From Methylocystis sp. B8 (GTDB taxonomy: Bacteria > Pseudomonadota > Alphaproteobacteria > Rhizobiales > Beijerinckiaceae), in the NCBI RefSeq assembly GCF_005771425.1, contig NZ_VBTZ01000011.1, positions 27,118 through 91,117 on the forward strand: 64,000 nt of DNA, read 5' to 3'. Both the position numbers and the translations under genes were made by a program. Shown here piece after piece: positions 35,363-43,449 of this stretch (position 1 is the stretch's first letter; each line of letters begins with the position of its first letter). The notes below the pieces were generated by a model. That model did no database searches, was not told where the DNA came from, and was given only the letters and a program-made list of their open reading frames with translations.

Positions 35363-36253
35363 ATGACGCCTTCGGCCCTCATTGAAGAAGCCGACCTGCA
35401 CGCGCTTGTCGACGGCGAGCTCGATCCCGAGCGGCGGCGCAAGGTCGAAGACCATCTTCTGCAGCATCCCGAGGACGCGGCGCTCGTCGAAGGCTGGCGG
35501 CGCCAGAACGCCGCGCTGCGGGCAGCCTTTGAACCCGTGGCGCTGGAGCCGCCGCCTCTGTCCTTGCGCGAGGCGGCGGCGCGGCCGCCAGCGCCGCCCG
35601 TCGGCCAGGGGCCGATCGAAACCGGCGCCATTCATTGGGGACGACCGGGCGCGGCCCCGCGTCCGATGCGCAAGCTCGATGAAATTCGCGCGAGCCGGCG
35701 CCGGCAAGCGCTCGCCTCGACGCTGCTCACGCTCGTGGCGGGCGCGGCCGTCGCGGTTGCGGCGCTGCTCTTCTTGGCCAGCCGGCCGCCGACGCAGAGC
35801 CCGACGTTGACGAGGGCCGCCACGAGCTACGCCGCACGGGCGGGGCTGACCTACGCCACCTATATTCTCGACGCGCATCCCGTTGAGATCGACGCCGCCC
35901 GCCGCGACGAGCTTCTCGTATGGCTTCAGGAGCGGGTCGGCTTTGCGCGCGCGCCGGATTTGGACGGCGTCGGATTGCGCCTTCTTGGCGGACGCATTGC
36001 GCCGGGCGTCGCGGCGCCGGCGGCGTTTCTCATTTATCAGCGCGATGACGGCGTGCGCCTCGGTCTTTATTTCGAGCGCGCCGAGGCTGTCGCTGCGCCT
36101 TCGGGCCAACGCGGCCAGGGCGTCACTGTGATTGAATGGCGTGCGTCCGGCTTCGCCTTCGTGCTTGTCGGCGCGCTGCCGGCCGACGCGATGCAGGCGG
36201 CGGCGGAAGCCGCTGCGGCCGCCGTCCTTGCGCCGCCAACCGAAACCAAATAG
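35363..36253 (+). CDS. Membrane anti-sigma factor
   Basis: 296 residues. N-terminal segment EEADLHALVDGELDPERRRKVEDHLLQHPEDAALVEGWRRQNAALR (about 6-50) is the anti-sigma helix pattern, without the zinc-binding CxxC. A single transmembrane helix lies near 115-138 (LASTLLTLVAGAAVAVAALLFLA), followed by a periplasmic domain of about 150 residues with Arg-Gly-rich strands. It starts five bases after the sigma-like gene. It should hold that factor at the membrane until an envelope signal releases it; the signal is unknown. Confidence 0.75.
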   Translation: MTPSALIEEADLHALVDGELDPERRRKVEDHLLQHPEDAALVEGWRRQNAALRAAFEPVALEPPPLSLREAAARPPAPPVGQGPIETGAIHWGRPGAAPRPMRKLDEIRASRRRQALASTLLTLVAGAAVAVAALLFLASRPPTQSPTLTRAATSYAARAGLTYATYILDAHPVEIDAARRDELLVWLQERVGFARAPDLDGVGLRLLGGRIAPGVAAPAAFLIYQRDDGVRLGLYFERAEAVAAPSGQRGQGVTVIEWRASGFAFVLVGALPADAMQAAAEAAAAAVLAPPTETK

Positions 36254-36262
36254 CCACGCGGC

Positions 36263-37231
36263 TCACGACATTTTGTCGCGCGGATCGTAAGGGTGCGCTT
36301 CGCGCCATTCGCGCATGCGCGCGTCGAGATCGCTGGACGATTTCTCCGGCAGCATGATTTTCAACGAGACATAAAGGTCGCCAGCGATCTTCCCTTCCGA
36401 CGCCGGAAGGCCTTTGCCGCGCAGCCGCAGAACCCGGCCACTGTTCGAATGCGGCGGGATCGTCAGCTCCACCTTGCCATCGAGCGTCGGCGTCGGGATT
36501 CGCCCGCCGAGCGTGGCTTCATAAACGGTCACCGGCAGCTCCAGCCGCAAATCACGGCCGTCCAGTTTGAAATAAGGATGCGGCGCGACTTTCACCGTGA
36601 CGATGGCGTCGCCGGGTTCGCCCCCCATCGCGCCGGGCTGTCCCTGGCCGCGCAGCCGGATCTGCTGCCCGTCTTCGATCCCGGTCGGAATCTTGACCTC
36701 GAGCGTGCGTCCGCTCGGCAGGATGACGCGCGCCGATCCGCCGTGGGCGACCGTTTCAAGCGGCACGGTCGCGGTGGCGACGACGTCGTCGCCTCGGATC
36801 GGCTGCGGTCCCGCGCGGCGACGCCCCCCGCCGCTGAAGAGATCTGAAAGAATGTCCTCGAAGCCCCCACGGCCACCGGCCGCTTCATTGCCGAAGTGAA
36901 ATTCAAAATGCTGTTCGCCGCCGGGCGCGCCGCCGCCCGGGCGCCAGCCGCGGGTGGAGCCGCCAGGGCCTGCGCCTGCGCCGAAGCCTTCGAAGCCGGT
37001 GAAGCGGAGCTTCCCGTCCGGTCCGATCTCGCCCCTGTCGAACTGCGCCTTTTTCGTCTCGTCGCCGACGATTTCATAAGCCGAGTTGATCTCGGCGAAG
37101 CGTTCCTTGGCCTTCGCGTCGTCCTTGTTTCGATCGGGATGGTATTTCTTGGCGAGCTGGCGATAGGCCTTTTTGATTTCGGCGGGGCTCGCCGATTTTG
37201 CCACGCCGAGAACGTCGTAAGGATCGCGCAT
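36263..37231 (-). CDS. DnaJ C-terminal domain co-chaperone (CbpA-like)
   Basis: 322 residues. J domain 1-70 with the HPD motif ([12 protein letters not shown]) for stimulating DnaK. A Gly-rich linker follows ([23 protein letters not shown]), then two beta-sandwich substrate domains ([49 protein letters not shown]). The cysteine-rich zinc module of true DnaJ is missing, so this is a type II protein such as CbpA. It lies nine bases from the convergent anti-sigma gene and is probably monocistronic. Confidence 0.92.
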   Translation of the reverse strand: MRDPYDVLGVAKSASPAEIKKAYRQLAKKYHPDRNKDDAKAKERFAEINSAYEIVGDETKKAQFDRGEIGPDGKLRFTGFEGFGAGAGPGGSTRGWRPGGGAPGGEQHFEFHFGNEAAGGRGGFEDILSDLFSGGGRRRAGPQPIRGDDVVATATVPLETVAHGGSARVILPSGRTLEVKIPTGIEDGQQIRLRGQGQPGAMGGEPGDAIVTVKVAPHPYFKLDGRDLRLELPVTVYEATLGGRIPTPTLDGKVELTIPPHSNSGRVLRLRGKGLPASEGKIAGDLYVSLKIMLPEKSSSDLDARMREWREAHPYDPRDKMS

Positions 37232-37351
37232 AATTCTCCAATCAGCCCATGTGTGCGCCCGCCCTTCGCGGCGCAGGCGCTTATGTCCGACTTAATATTT
37301 GGGAGAAGCGCGTCGGCAACGCAAGCGGCGAAGGTCGCGTCGCGCTGAAGG

Positions 37352-38101
37352 CTAACGCGCCTTCGAAGCGAAAAAGGCGGCAAAGCGCTCGCGCGCTTCG
37401 GCCGACATAAGGGCCTCGGCGAAAACCGCCGCCTCTGCGTCAATTCGCGCGAGAATCTCTTTGGGGTCGCCGCGCATAAGCCGCCGCGCCGCGAGAAGCG
37501 CTTTAGCCGGCTTGACCGCGAGGCGACGCGCGGCGTCCGTGGCGAGATCGAGGATCTCTTCGGTCGGGGCCAGAGCGTTCGCAAGGCCGAGCCGCAGCGC
37601 CTCCCCGCCGTCGAAGCCCTCTCCAAGCAACAGATATTGGGAAGCTTTGGCCATCCCGAAGCGCTCGGGGACAAGCAGGCTTGCAGCGCCTTCCGGAGGC
37701 AAGGCGAGATCGATGAATGGCATTTTGAAGCGCGCTTCGGGGCTCGCGTAGACGAGGTCGCAATGGAAGAGCAGCGTGGTCCCGATTCCAACGGCGTCGC
37801 CCGCGACGGCGGCGACGAGCGGCTTTTCGAAGGCCGCTGCAGCGCGAATGAAGCCAAGCGCTGGAAAGGTTTCGACGCTCGGGGCGTAGTCGCGAAAGTC
37901 TGCAAGGTCGTTGCCTGCGGTGAAATTTCCGCCGGCACCGGCGAAGACGACGGCGCGCACCGCGTCGTCTCCAGCCGCCGCTTCGAGGGTTGCGATCAAT
38001 GCGCGATACATTTCGCGGTCGAGCGCATTCTTCTTTTCGGGTCGATTCATCAACAGGCGCAGAACCCCTTGCTCTCTCGAAACGACAATCTTTTCCGACA
38101 T
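37352..38101 (-). CDS. Enoyl-CoA hydratase/isomerase family protein
   Basis: 249 residues from the ATG at 38101 (GGAG upstream); the 61 residues read before it are not protein-like. Crotonase fold: NRPEKKNALDREMYRAL near residue 18-34, the oxyanion hole AGAGGNFTAGNDLADF near 57-72, and GDAVGIGTTLLFHCDLVYAS near 99-118. The catalytic Glu of classical hydratases (GCEL) is replaced by GTTL, so an isomerase-like or other crotonase reaction is possible. The substrate is unknown. It is divergent from the MarR gene. Confidence 0.85.
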   Translation of the reverse strand: MSEKIVVSREQGVLRLLMNRPEKKNALDREMYRALIATLEAAAGDDAVRAVVFAGAGGNFTAGNDLADFRDYAPSVETFPALGFIRAAAAFEKPLVAAVAGDAVGIGTTLLFHCDLVYASPEARFKMPFIDLALPPEGAASLLVPERFGMAKASQYLLLGEGFDGGEALRLGLANALAPTEEILDLATDAARRLAVKPAKALLAARRLMRGDPKEILARIDAEAAVFAEALMSAEARERFAAFFASKAR

Positions 38102-38496
38102 GCGGGTCTCCGGATCGGCTACTGAGACGCGCCATAGCCGCGCGAAAGCTTTGATAAGATTCGTTGCGAAGCAGCGAAACAGACGCTCTAAGCCGCGAGA
38201 TTTTCGATGACTCTTTGCGTCGCGGCAAGCGGCGAGAATCTCGTTAGGAATGAAGGCCAGCGGCTTGAATGGCGACGAGCTCAATCGATTGCGCTGAGGC
38301 TATCGCCGCCGGAGGCGGACGCTTAATCTTTCATTCCAAATAATACTGGTATTTCCGGTAGATAGCCTGCATAGTGATATGGGCACGGACTAAAATTTTC
38401 TGTTCGCCGCCTTTATGGAGCGGCTTTGACGATTGTAATTCCCTGTGACAAACGGGTCGCTCGCGCGCTGACCCACTCCAAAAGAAAGGATTTTGA
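38102..38496. other. Divergent intergenic region before the MarR gene
   Basis: 395 bases with no supported gene. The right half is AT-richer (38330-38400) and contains the short palindrome AATACTGGTATT at 38342-38353, a weak operator candidate. Promoters for the hydratase and the MarR gene should both lie here. Confidence 0.4.
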
Positions 38497-38925
38497 TTGA
38501 ATCTTTTCGAGCAACCGCAGGGGATGTTACGCAAGGCGCCAAGCGAGGACGACTTGGCGGCGCTCGCGCATTTTCGTTATGCGCTGCGCCGGTTTCTCGC
38601 GTTCAGCGAGCAGGTCGCCGCGGACCATGGCGTCACGGTGCAGTGGTATCAGGCGCTGCTCGTGGTGCGCACCTATAGAGGCGCAAAACATATCAGCGTG
38701 GGCGAACTCGCCGAGCAGCTGATGATTCGCGACCACAGCGCGGCGGAGCTGGTGTCACGTTTGGCGCAAGCGAAGCTTGTCAGGCGAAAGACCGATCCGA
38801 AGGACCGCCGCCGATCACTCGTCGTCATTACGCGCGCCGGCGAACGGCGATTGGCCGAACTCGCCGCCGTTCATTTGAAAAAGCTGCGTGAAACAAAGGG
38901 CGTCTTCTTCCATTTCTTTCGCTAG
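38497..38925 (+). CDS. MarR-family transcriptional regulator
   Basis: 142 residues from TTG at 38497, chosen because AAGGA stands six bases upstream. The winged helix is clear: HISVGELAEQLMIRDHSAAELVSRLAQAKLVRRKTDPKDRRRSLVVITRAGERRL (about 67-121), with the DRR wing. MarR proteins act as ligand-sensitive repressors, usually of a neighbouring gene; the divergent crotonase gene is the nearest candidate. The stop codon touches the first base of a hairpin repeat. Confidence 0.88.
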   Translation: MNLFEQPQGMLRKAPSEDDLAALAHFRYALRRFLAFSEQVAADHGVTVQWYQALLVVRTYRGAKHISVGELAEQLMIRDHSAAELVSRLAQAKLVRRKTDPKDRRRSLVVITRAGERRLAELAAVHLKKLRETKGVFFHFFR

Positions 38926-38972
38926 AGCAGGTTCCGAAAAAGTTGACAGACTTTTTCGATGAGAACCTGCTC
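38925..38972. repeat. Nested-arm hairpin repeat, copy 1
   Basis: Outer arms GAGCAGGTTC (38925-38934) and GAACCTGCTC (38963-38972) surround an inner hairpin CGAAAAAGT (38935-38943) / ACTTTTTCG (38950-38958). The inner core recurs at 60662-60685 with different but still complementary outer arms. Confidence 0.7.
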
Positions 38973-38987
38973 CAACGTTTTTATTTT

Positions 38988-39036
38988 GAGCGATTCCTTA
39001 TCGATCACATAATTCCATGTGATCGGGAAGCGCTCT
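38988..39036. repeat. Second palindromic repeat next to copy 1
   Basis: CGATCACAT (39002-39010) and ATGTGATCG (39017-39025) form a perfect 9-bp stem with loop AATTCC, flanked by further pairing GAGCG-ATTCC with GGGAA-GCGCTC. It lies just after the minus-strand lipocalin-like gene and could help end its transcript. Confidence 0.6.
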
Positions 39037-39049
39037 AGGCCGCCAAATC

Positions 39050-40126
39050 TCAATAGCCCGTCATTTCGAGATAGCCCTCGCCCATGTGCGAACCGCGGAA
39101 CCGGATCGGTCCCTCCCAATAGGCGGGATCAGTTCCCATCCAGCTTCGCGGGTTGAGCGCTTGCGTTTTGATGTCGAGGCCGCGACTTTTAATCTGCACG
39201 CGCCATCTGATCGGCACGTCGCGATTAGCGATGCGTATTGTCTCCAAAGGCTCGAGGCCGATGTCTTCGCCAGTCAGTAGCGAGGTTGCGCCTCCTCCGT
39301 CGATCCAATTTCCGAAAAGATATGGCGCCGCCTCGATGCTGCGCATGCGATACAGCATCAGCTTGGCGCCGCCGTCCAAGTGGAGCGCAAACCAGTCCCA
39401 GCCTTTTTGATCGGGACCAAGCGCCTGACTCGACCATTCGCGATCCATCCAGGCGCGGCCGGAGACCTGCATTTTGCGCCCATGGAGCGAAACAGAGCCT
39501 TCCGCTGTGAAGAAGGGCTGGCTGAAATAATAGGAGGCCTGACCGGTCTCGGATTTGCGGCTGTAGCCGCTTTCGCCTTGCAATACGATCGGCCCGGTCG
39601 CGGCAAGATCGAGCGCATAGGCAAAATTTCTGTCTCCCGCTGAAACGCGCAGCCGCTCGATCCCGGCGCCCGTCGAATCATCGCGCGTTTCAAGAGCCCA
39701 ATCGTCGATAAAGGCATGGAAAGGCATGGCCTGGACGCCAGCCTGACCGATTCCGCCGCGCGCGAATTTTTGTGCGAATAGATGTTCGCTCGCGCTCGTC
39801 GCCGCCGCATGGCCCATCCAGACGTTGCGGTCATCCCAGCCAGCGCGCGTCGCGTTTGGCTCCAGTGCGTGGCGAAACAGCGTCCATTGAACGCCGTAAG
39901 AGGCGCCGTCGGCGCCAGTTAGATTTGCGGTGACGTACCACCATTCCGTGCGAAAATCCGGATGCGGCCCGTGGTCTTTTGGAAAGACGAGCGGCGTTCC
40001 CGGTTGCGGAACTGCGAAGTCTGGCGCTTTATCGGCGAGTCCGCCGAAGCCTTTCGCGAGCGCGCCGCCGGACGACAGCGCCAGAAGCAGCGCGGATCGC
40101 CTCGAAATCGAGCGCCTATCTTTCAT
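39050..40126 (-). CDS. AttH-like secreted lipocalin-fold protein (CrtC/lipocalin_9 family)
   Basis: 358 residues with a twin-arginine-like signal (SISRRSALLLALSSGGALA). The two-lobed lipocalin family of AttH and carotenoid 1,2-hydratase is seen in FPKDHGPHPDFRTEWWYVTANL (about 48-69), YGVQWTLFRHAL and AWMDREWSSQALGPDQKGWDWFALHLDGG. It overlaps the permease gene by 11 bases and ends the ABC operon, as attH does in attEFGH. The lipid or hydrophobic ligand and transport direction are unknown. Confidence 0.85.
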   Translation of the reverse strand: MKDRRSISRRSALLLALSSGGALAKGFGGLADKAPDFAVPQPGTPLVFPKDHGPHPDFRTEWWYVTANLTGADGASYGVQWTLFRHALEPNATRAGWDDRNVWMGHAAATSASEHLFAQKFARGGIGQAGVQAMPFHAFIDDWALETRDDSTGAGIERLRVSAGDRNFAYALDLAATGPIVLQGESGYSRKSETGQASYYFSQPFFTAEGSVSLHGRKMQVSGRAWMDREWSSQALGPDQKGWDWFALHLDGGAKLMLYRMRSIEAAPYLFGNWIDGGGATSLLTGEDIGLEPLETIRIANRDVPIRWRVQIKSRGLDIKTQALNPRSWMGTDPAYWEGPIRFRGSHMGEGYLEMTGY

Positions 40127-42620
40127 TGGAGAAGACTCGGAGCAATTCCGTCGGCGCCGAGCGCGCGAGTCTTACGAGCGGAACAAGCGCGGCGAAGAAT
40201 GCCGCGCAGAGCGCGATCAGCAAAACCACAAGCCATTGCGCCGGAAACATATGGAACGGAAGCCGCCATCCGAAGGCGGCGACATTGACGATCGCGACAA
40301 GGCACCAGGTCATGAACAGGCCGAGCGGGGTCGCGAAAACCGCTGCGCCTGCGGCGAATGCGAGCACCCGGATCATTTCTAGTCCGGCGAGCTGTCGCCG
40401 CGTCGCGCCTAACGCCCAGACGGGCGCGATGCGCGCGCGCCGCATTTCGCTCAACGTCAGTAGGCTCGCGAACAGCGCCACGCCGGAGACGATCAGCGTC
40501 AGCGTGTTCAACGCCGTCGTTACGGCGAATGTGCGTTCGAAGACCTCCGTCGACAGCGCCTTGAGTTCGGATTGATCGATGATGCGGGCGATTTTTCCGT
40601 CGAAGCGCTGTTGCATGTCTTCGATGACGCGCGGCGTCGCTCCGGGAGCGGCGCGCAGGCTGTAATGTATGCCCGAAGCGTCGTCGAAATAGCGCTTCAG
40701 CTTCTCGTGATCGATGCGAAGCTGGCCCTTCGGATTGCCGTAATCGGGAAAGACGCCAACGACGCGCGCGCGCCAGTCTTCATGTGACGTTGGAATGTCG
40801 ATCATCGCGCCGACGCCGAGACCGAGACGCCGGGCCAATTGCTCGCTGACAAGGACTGCGTCCTGGTCGCGCAGGTCCGTCCACATGTTCGGCTCGGCGT
40901 CGAGCAATGGAAAATGCGCCGTGTAGGTTTCATGAGGCGTCATGCCGAAGACGTCGACCGGCCAAGCGCCGATGCGCGTCTTCGCTCGCCAGACAGGCAA
41001 GATGGCGGATATGTCGGATTGTTTGCGCGCCCATGCCTCTATGTCTTGCGCGTCTGCGGGCGTCGCAGCTTCGAAATAGACCTCCGCAACCAGACGCGCG
41101 TCGAGCCAGCGGCCGAATGTCTGTCGAAAACCCTCGACCATGCCGCCGACGCCGATGTTGGCGGCAAGCGCTATGAGCAGCGCCATCAGCGCAAGCGACA
41201 GGCCGGAAATTTCCTGCCGTCCGTCGGCGAAGAACCAGCGGGCGAGCGGCCGGCGCGCGACATGTTCGCCGAGCGCCAGGGCGCCGGCGAGGCCGACGGG
41301 CAAGAAAAGCGCGGCGGCAAGAAGCGCGAGACCGATGACGGCGAACCCGGACGCGAGCCCTTTGCCAAATCCGTAGGCGCAAGCTGCAGCGACAAGAGCA
41401 AGGACAGCGAGCGCCGCCTGTCGTCGCAGATAGCGGTGATGCTCGGCGCGCCAGGCGATCGGACGCGAGACGGATAGCGGCGGCAACCGCAATGTTTTCA
41501 GTAAACCGCTTGCCGCCGCAAGAACCGCGCCGGCGCCGGCCATTGCGAGGCCGGAAAACCACCAACGCGCGTCGAGCGCGAGGTTTTCCGAAATTTGCGC
41601 GCCATAGAGGCTCTCGAGACTTCTCGCCACATCCGGCAGAAGCGCCCGCGCCAACGCATAACCGCCGATCACGCCAGCGCCGCCGGCGGCAAGAGTGAGA
41701 ACGGCAATTTCCCACGCCATGGCCGCAACGAGATGCATCGGCGCAACGCCGAGCGCGCGTAAAGTGCGCAGGGTCGGCAGGCGCTGTTCGAAGGCGAGGC
41801 CATAGGCGGCGTGGACGATGAACAGTCCGACGAGAAAAGCGAGGAAGCCGAAAGCGGTAAGATTGAGATGAAAGCTGTCGGTGAGGCGGTCGAGTTCGCT
41901 TTCTTCATTCGCCGCGACGAGCCGAAGCGCATCTCCGGCTATGCTTTTAAGCCGCGCTTCGTCGAGCGTCTCGTCATCGGCCAGGATGAGACGCGAAAGT
42001 TTTTCATGTCGATCGAGCAGATGCTGCGCGACTCCGATGTCGACCACGATGGCCCCGGGCGGCGCTTCGGCGAGCGCGGCAAGCGGCGGAAGCTGCCGAC
42101 CGCGATTGGTGAGCGGCTGCGCGCCCTCCGCAAGATTGAGTCGGCGCAAGGTCTCGGGCGAAGCGAAGCCGCGGCCGGGACCCGAAAAGAAATCTTCGAT
42201 CAGGTCCGCTCGCGACCGCAGGTGCGCAATCGGCGATCGGCGCGGCAGCGACAGCGGCTCGACGCCGATGATGCGAACGTTTTCTTCTCCGATGCGAACT
42301 GAGCCTTCCAAAACGGGCGAGACGTTGAAGCCGGCGCGACGCAGCTTCACGAAGAGATCCTGATCGAACAGGCCGCCGCGAGAGGAGCCGAGCGTTCTTG
42401 CGCCGCCGCCGGAGATCGCCGCCGTCGCGGCGTCATAACTGTTGCGCGCCTGAGCGTTCAGCGCCTGCACGCCGCTCCACAAGGCGGTCGCCATGGCGAG
42501 TCCGAGAAGGAGCATTCCGAAGTTTCCAGGCCGTCGGCGCCAGTGACTCGCGAGCGCGGCGAACGTCCAGAGCGTCTCTTTCATTGCGCCAGGAAACTTC
42601 ATTGCGCCAGGAAACTTCAT
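40116..42620 (-). CDS. ABC transporter permease (FtsX/MacB type, AttFG-like)
   Basis: 834 residues from the first of three in-frame ATGs (42620, 42602, 42584). Two FtsX-like permease units are fused: transmembrane helices near 30-55, 260-400 and a second block near 420-500, then a periplasmic MacB-like domain and C-terminal helices ending VLLIALCAAFFAALVPLVRLARSAPTELLRVF. The first 12 residues repeat as MKFPGA-MKFPGA because of an 18-base duplication; METs at 42584 would give the ancestral N terminus MKETLWTFAALA. It is coupled to the ATPase gene by an ATGA overlap. Confidence 0.88.
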   Translation of the reverse strand: MKFPGAMKFPGAMKETLWTFAALASHWRRRPGNFGMLLLGLAMATALWSGVQALNAQARNSYDAATAAISGGGARTLGSSRGGLFDQDLFVKLRRAGFNVSPVLEGSVRIGEENVRIIGVEPLSLPRRSPIAHLRSRADLIEDFFSGPGRGFASPETLRRLNLAEGAQPLTNRGRQLPPLAALAEAPPGAIVVDIGVAQHLLDRHEKLSRLILADDETLDEARLKSIAGDALRLVAANEESELDRLTDSFHLNLTAFGFLAFLVGLFIVHAAYGLAFEQRLPTLRTLRALGVAPMHLVAAMAWEIAVLTLAAGGAGVIGGYALARALLPDVARSLESLYGAQISENLALDARWWFSGLAMAGAGAVLAAASGLLKTLRLPPLSVSRPIAWRAEHHRYLRRQAALAVLALVAAACAYGFGKGLASGFAVIGLALLAAALFLPVGLAGALALGEHVARRPLARWFFADGRQEISGLSLALMALLIALAANIGVGGMVEGFRQTFGRWLDARLVAEVYFEAATPADAQDIEAWARKQSDISAILPVWRAKTRIGAWPVDVFGMTPHETYTAHFPLLDAEPNMWTDLRDQDAVLVSEQLARRLGLGVGAMIDIPTSHEDWRARVVGVFPDYGNPKGQLRIDHEKLKRYFDDASGIHYSLRAAPGATPRVIEDMQQRFDGKIARIIDQSELKALSTEVFERTFAVTTALNTLTLIVSGVALFASLLTLSEMRRARIAPVWALGATRRQLAGLEMIRVLAFAAGAAVFATPLGLFMTWCLVAIVNVAAFGWRLPFHMFPAQWLVVLLIALCAAFFAALVPLVRLARSAPTELLRVFSNER

Positions 42621-42635
42621 TGCGCCAGGAAACCC
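42582..42635. repeat. Triplicated 18-base stop/start junction
   Basis: Units at 42582-42599 and 42600-42617 are identical; that at 42618-42635 differs only in its last two bases. Each unit carries the ATGA overlap between ATPase stop and permease start, so three in-frame ATG starts result. On the minus strand the core is TTTCCTGGCGCAATGAAG. Confidence 0.9.
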
Positions 42636-43327
42636 GATTCCAGCCGAACGCGCCTTCGCAGCCGAGAGGCCAGCCGTTCGCTATGCGTCGCCATCAGAAA
42701 GGCGCAGCCGGTCGCGGCGACAAGGTCGAGCGCGAGCGACATGACATTATCGCCCGTCGCTTCGTCGAGATTGCCGGTAGGCTCATCGGCGAGCAAAAGC
42801 TTTGGGCGCACGGCCAGCGCGCGGCCGATGGCGACGCGCTGCTGCTGTCCTCCTGAAAGCTCCTCTGGGTAGCGCGCCCCAAGCGCCGCGAGGCCAAGAC
42901 GCTCGGTCAACTCTTGCTGCCATGGCGGGTCGTAGCGTCCGGCCAATCGCGCCTGAAAGCCAAGATTCTCAGCGACAGTGAGGCTCGGGATCAGATTGAA
43001 CTGCTGGAAGACGACGCCGATTTTATCACGGCGCATGGCGGCCCGCGCTTTTTCAGGAAGCCGCGTCAGCGCAACGCCATCGAGAACGACCTCGCCGGAA
43101 TCGGCGTCATCGAGCGCGCCGACGAGATGGATGAGCGTGCTCTTGCCGCTGCCGGATTCGCCAGTCAGCGCCAGACTGGCGCCAGCGTCGAGTGTGAAAT
43201 CCACCCCCCGCAGCACGGGAATGGGGCCCTGAGGAGTGGGATAGGACTTGCTCAGTCGTTCGACGCGCAGCATTGGCGCGCCTGCCTGAGCAACTGTGAG
43301 GTTTTCTGACGTTGATTGAATCGACAA
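42617..43327 (-). CDS. ABC transporter ATP-binding protein (AttE/LolD-like)
   Basis: 236 residues. Walker A GESGSGKSTLIHL (near 56-68), Q loop VVFQQFNLIPSLTVAENL, signature ELSGGQQQRVAIGRAL, Walker B PKLLLADEPTGNLD and a D-loop/H-switch region (ATHSERLA). The sequence type is that of MacB/LolD ATPases that partner FtsX-fold permeases. It is the first gene of the operon ATPase-permease-lipocalin. Its last codons lie in the first of the three 18-base repeats. Confidence 0.95.
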   Translation of the reverse strand: MSIQSTSENLTVAQAGAPMLRVERLSKSYPTPQGPIPVLRGVDFTLDAGASLALTGESGSGKSTLIHLVGALDDADSGEVVLDGVALTRLPEKARAAMRRDKIGVVFQQFNLIPSLTVAENLGFQARLAGRYDPPWQQELTERLGLAALGARYPEELSGGQQQRVAIGRALAVRPKLLLADEPTGNLDEATGDNVMSLALDLVAATGCAFLMATHSERLASRLRRRVRLESGFLAQ

Positions 43328-43449
43328 GCAGTGCGCCCTGGTCGGCCGGCGAAGGCGGCCGGCGCGCCAGCGCTATATATGCCTCGCCTTGCCGATCGCC
43401 CAAACGCCGCTAAGGCGGAAGCGGCGCCGGAAAGCGCCGTTCGGCCTCG

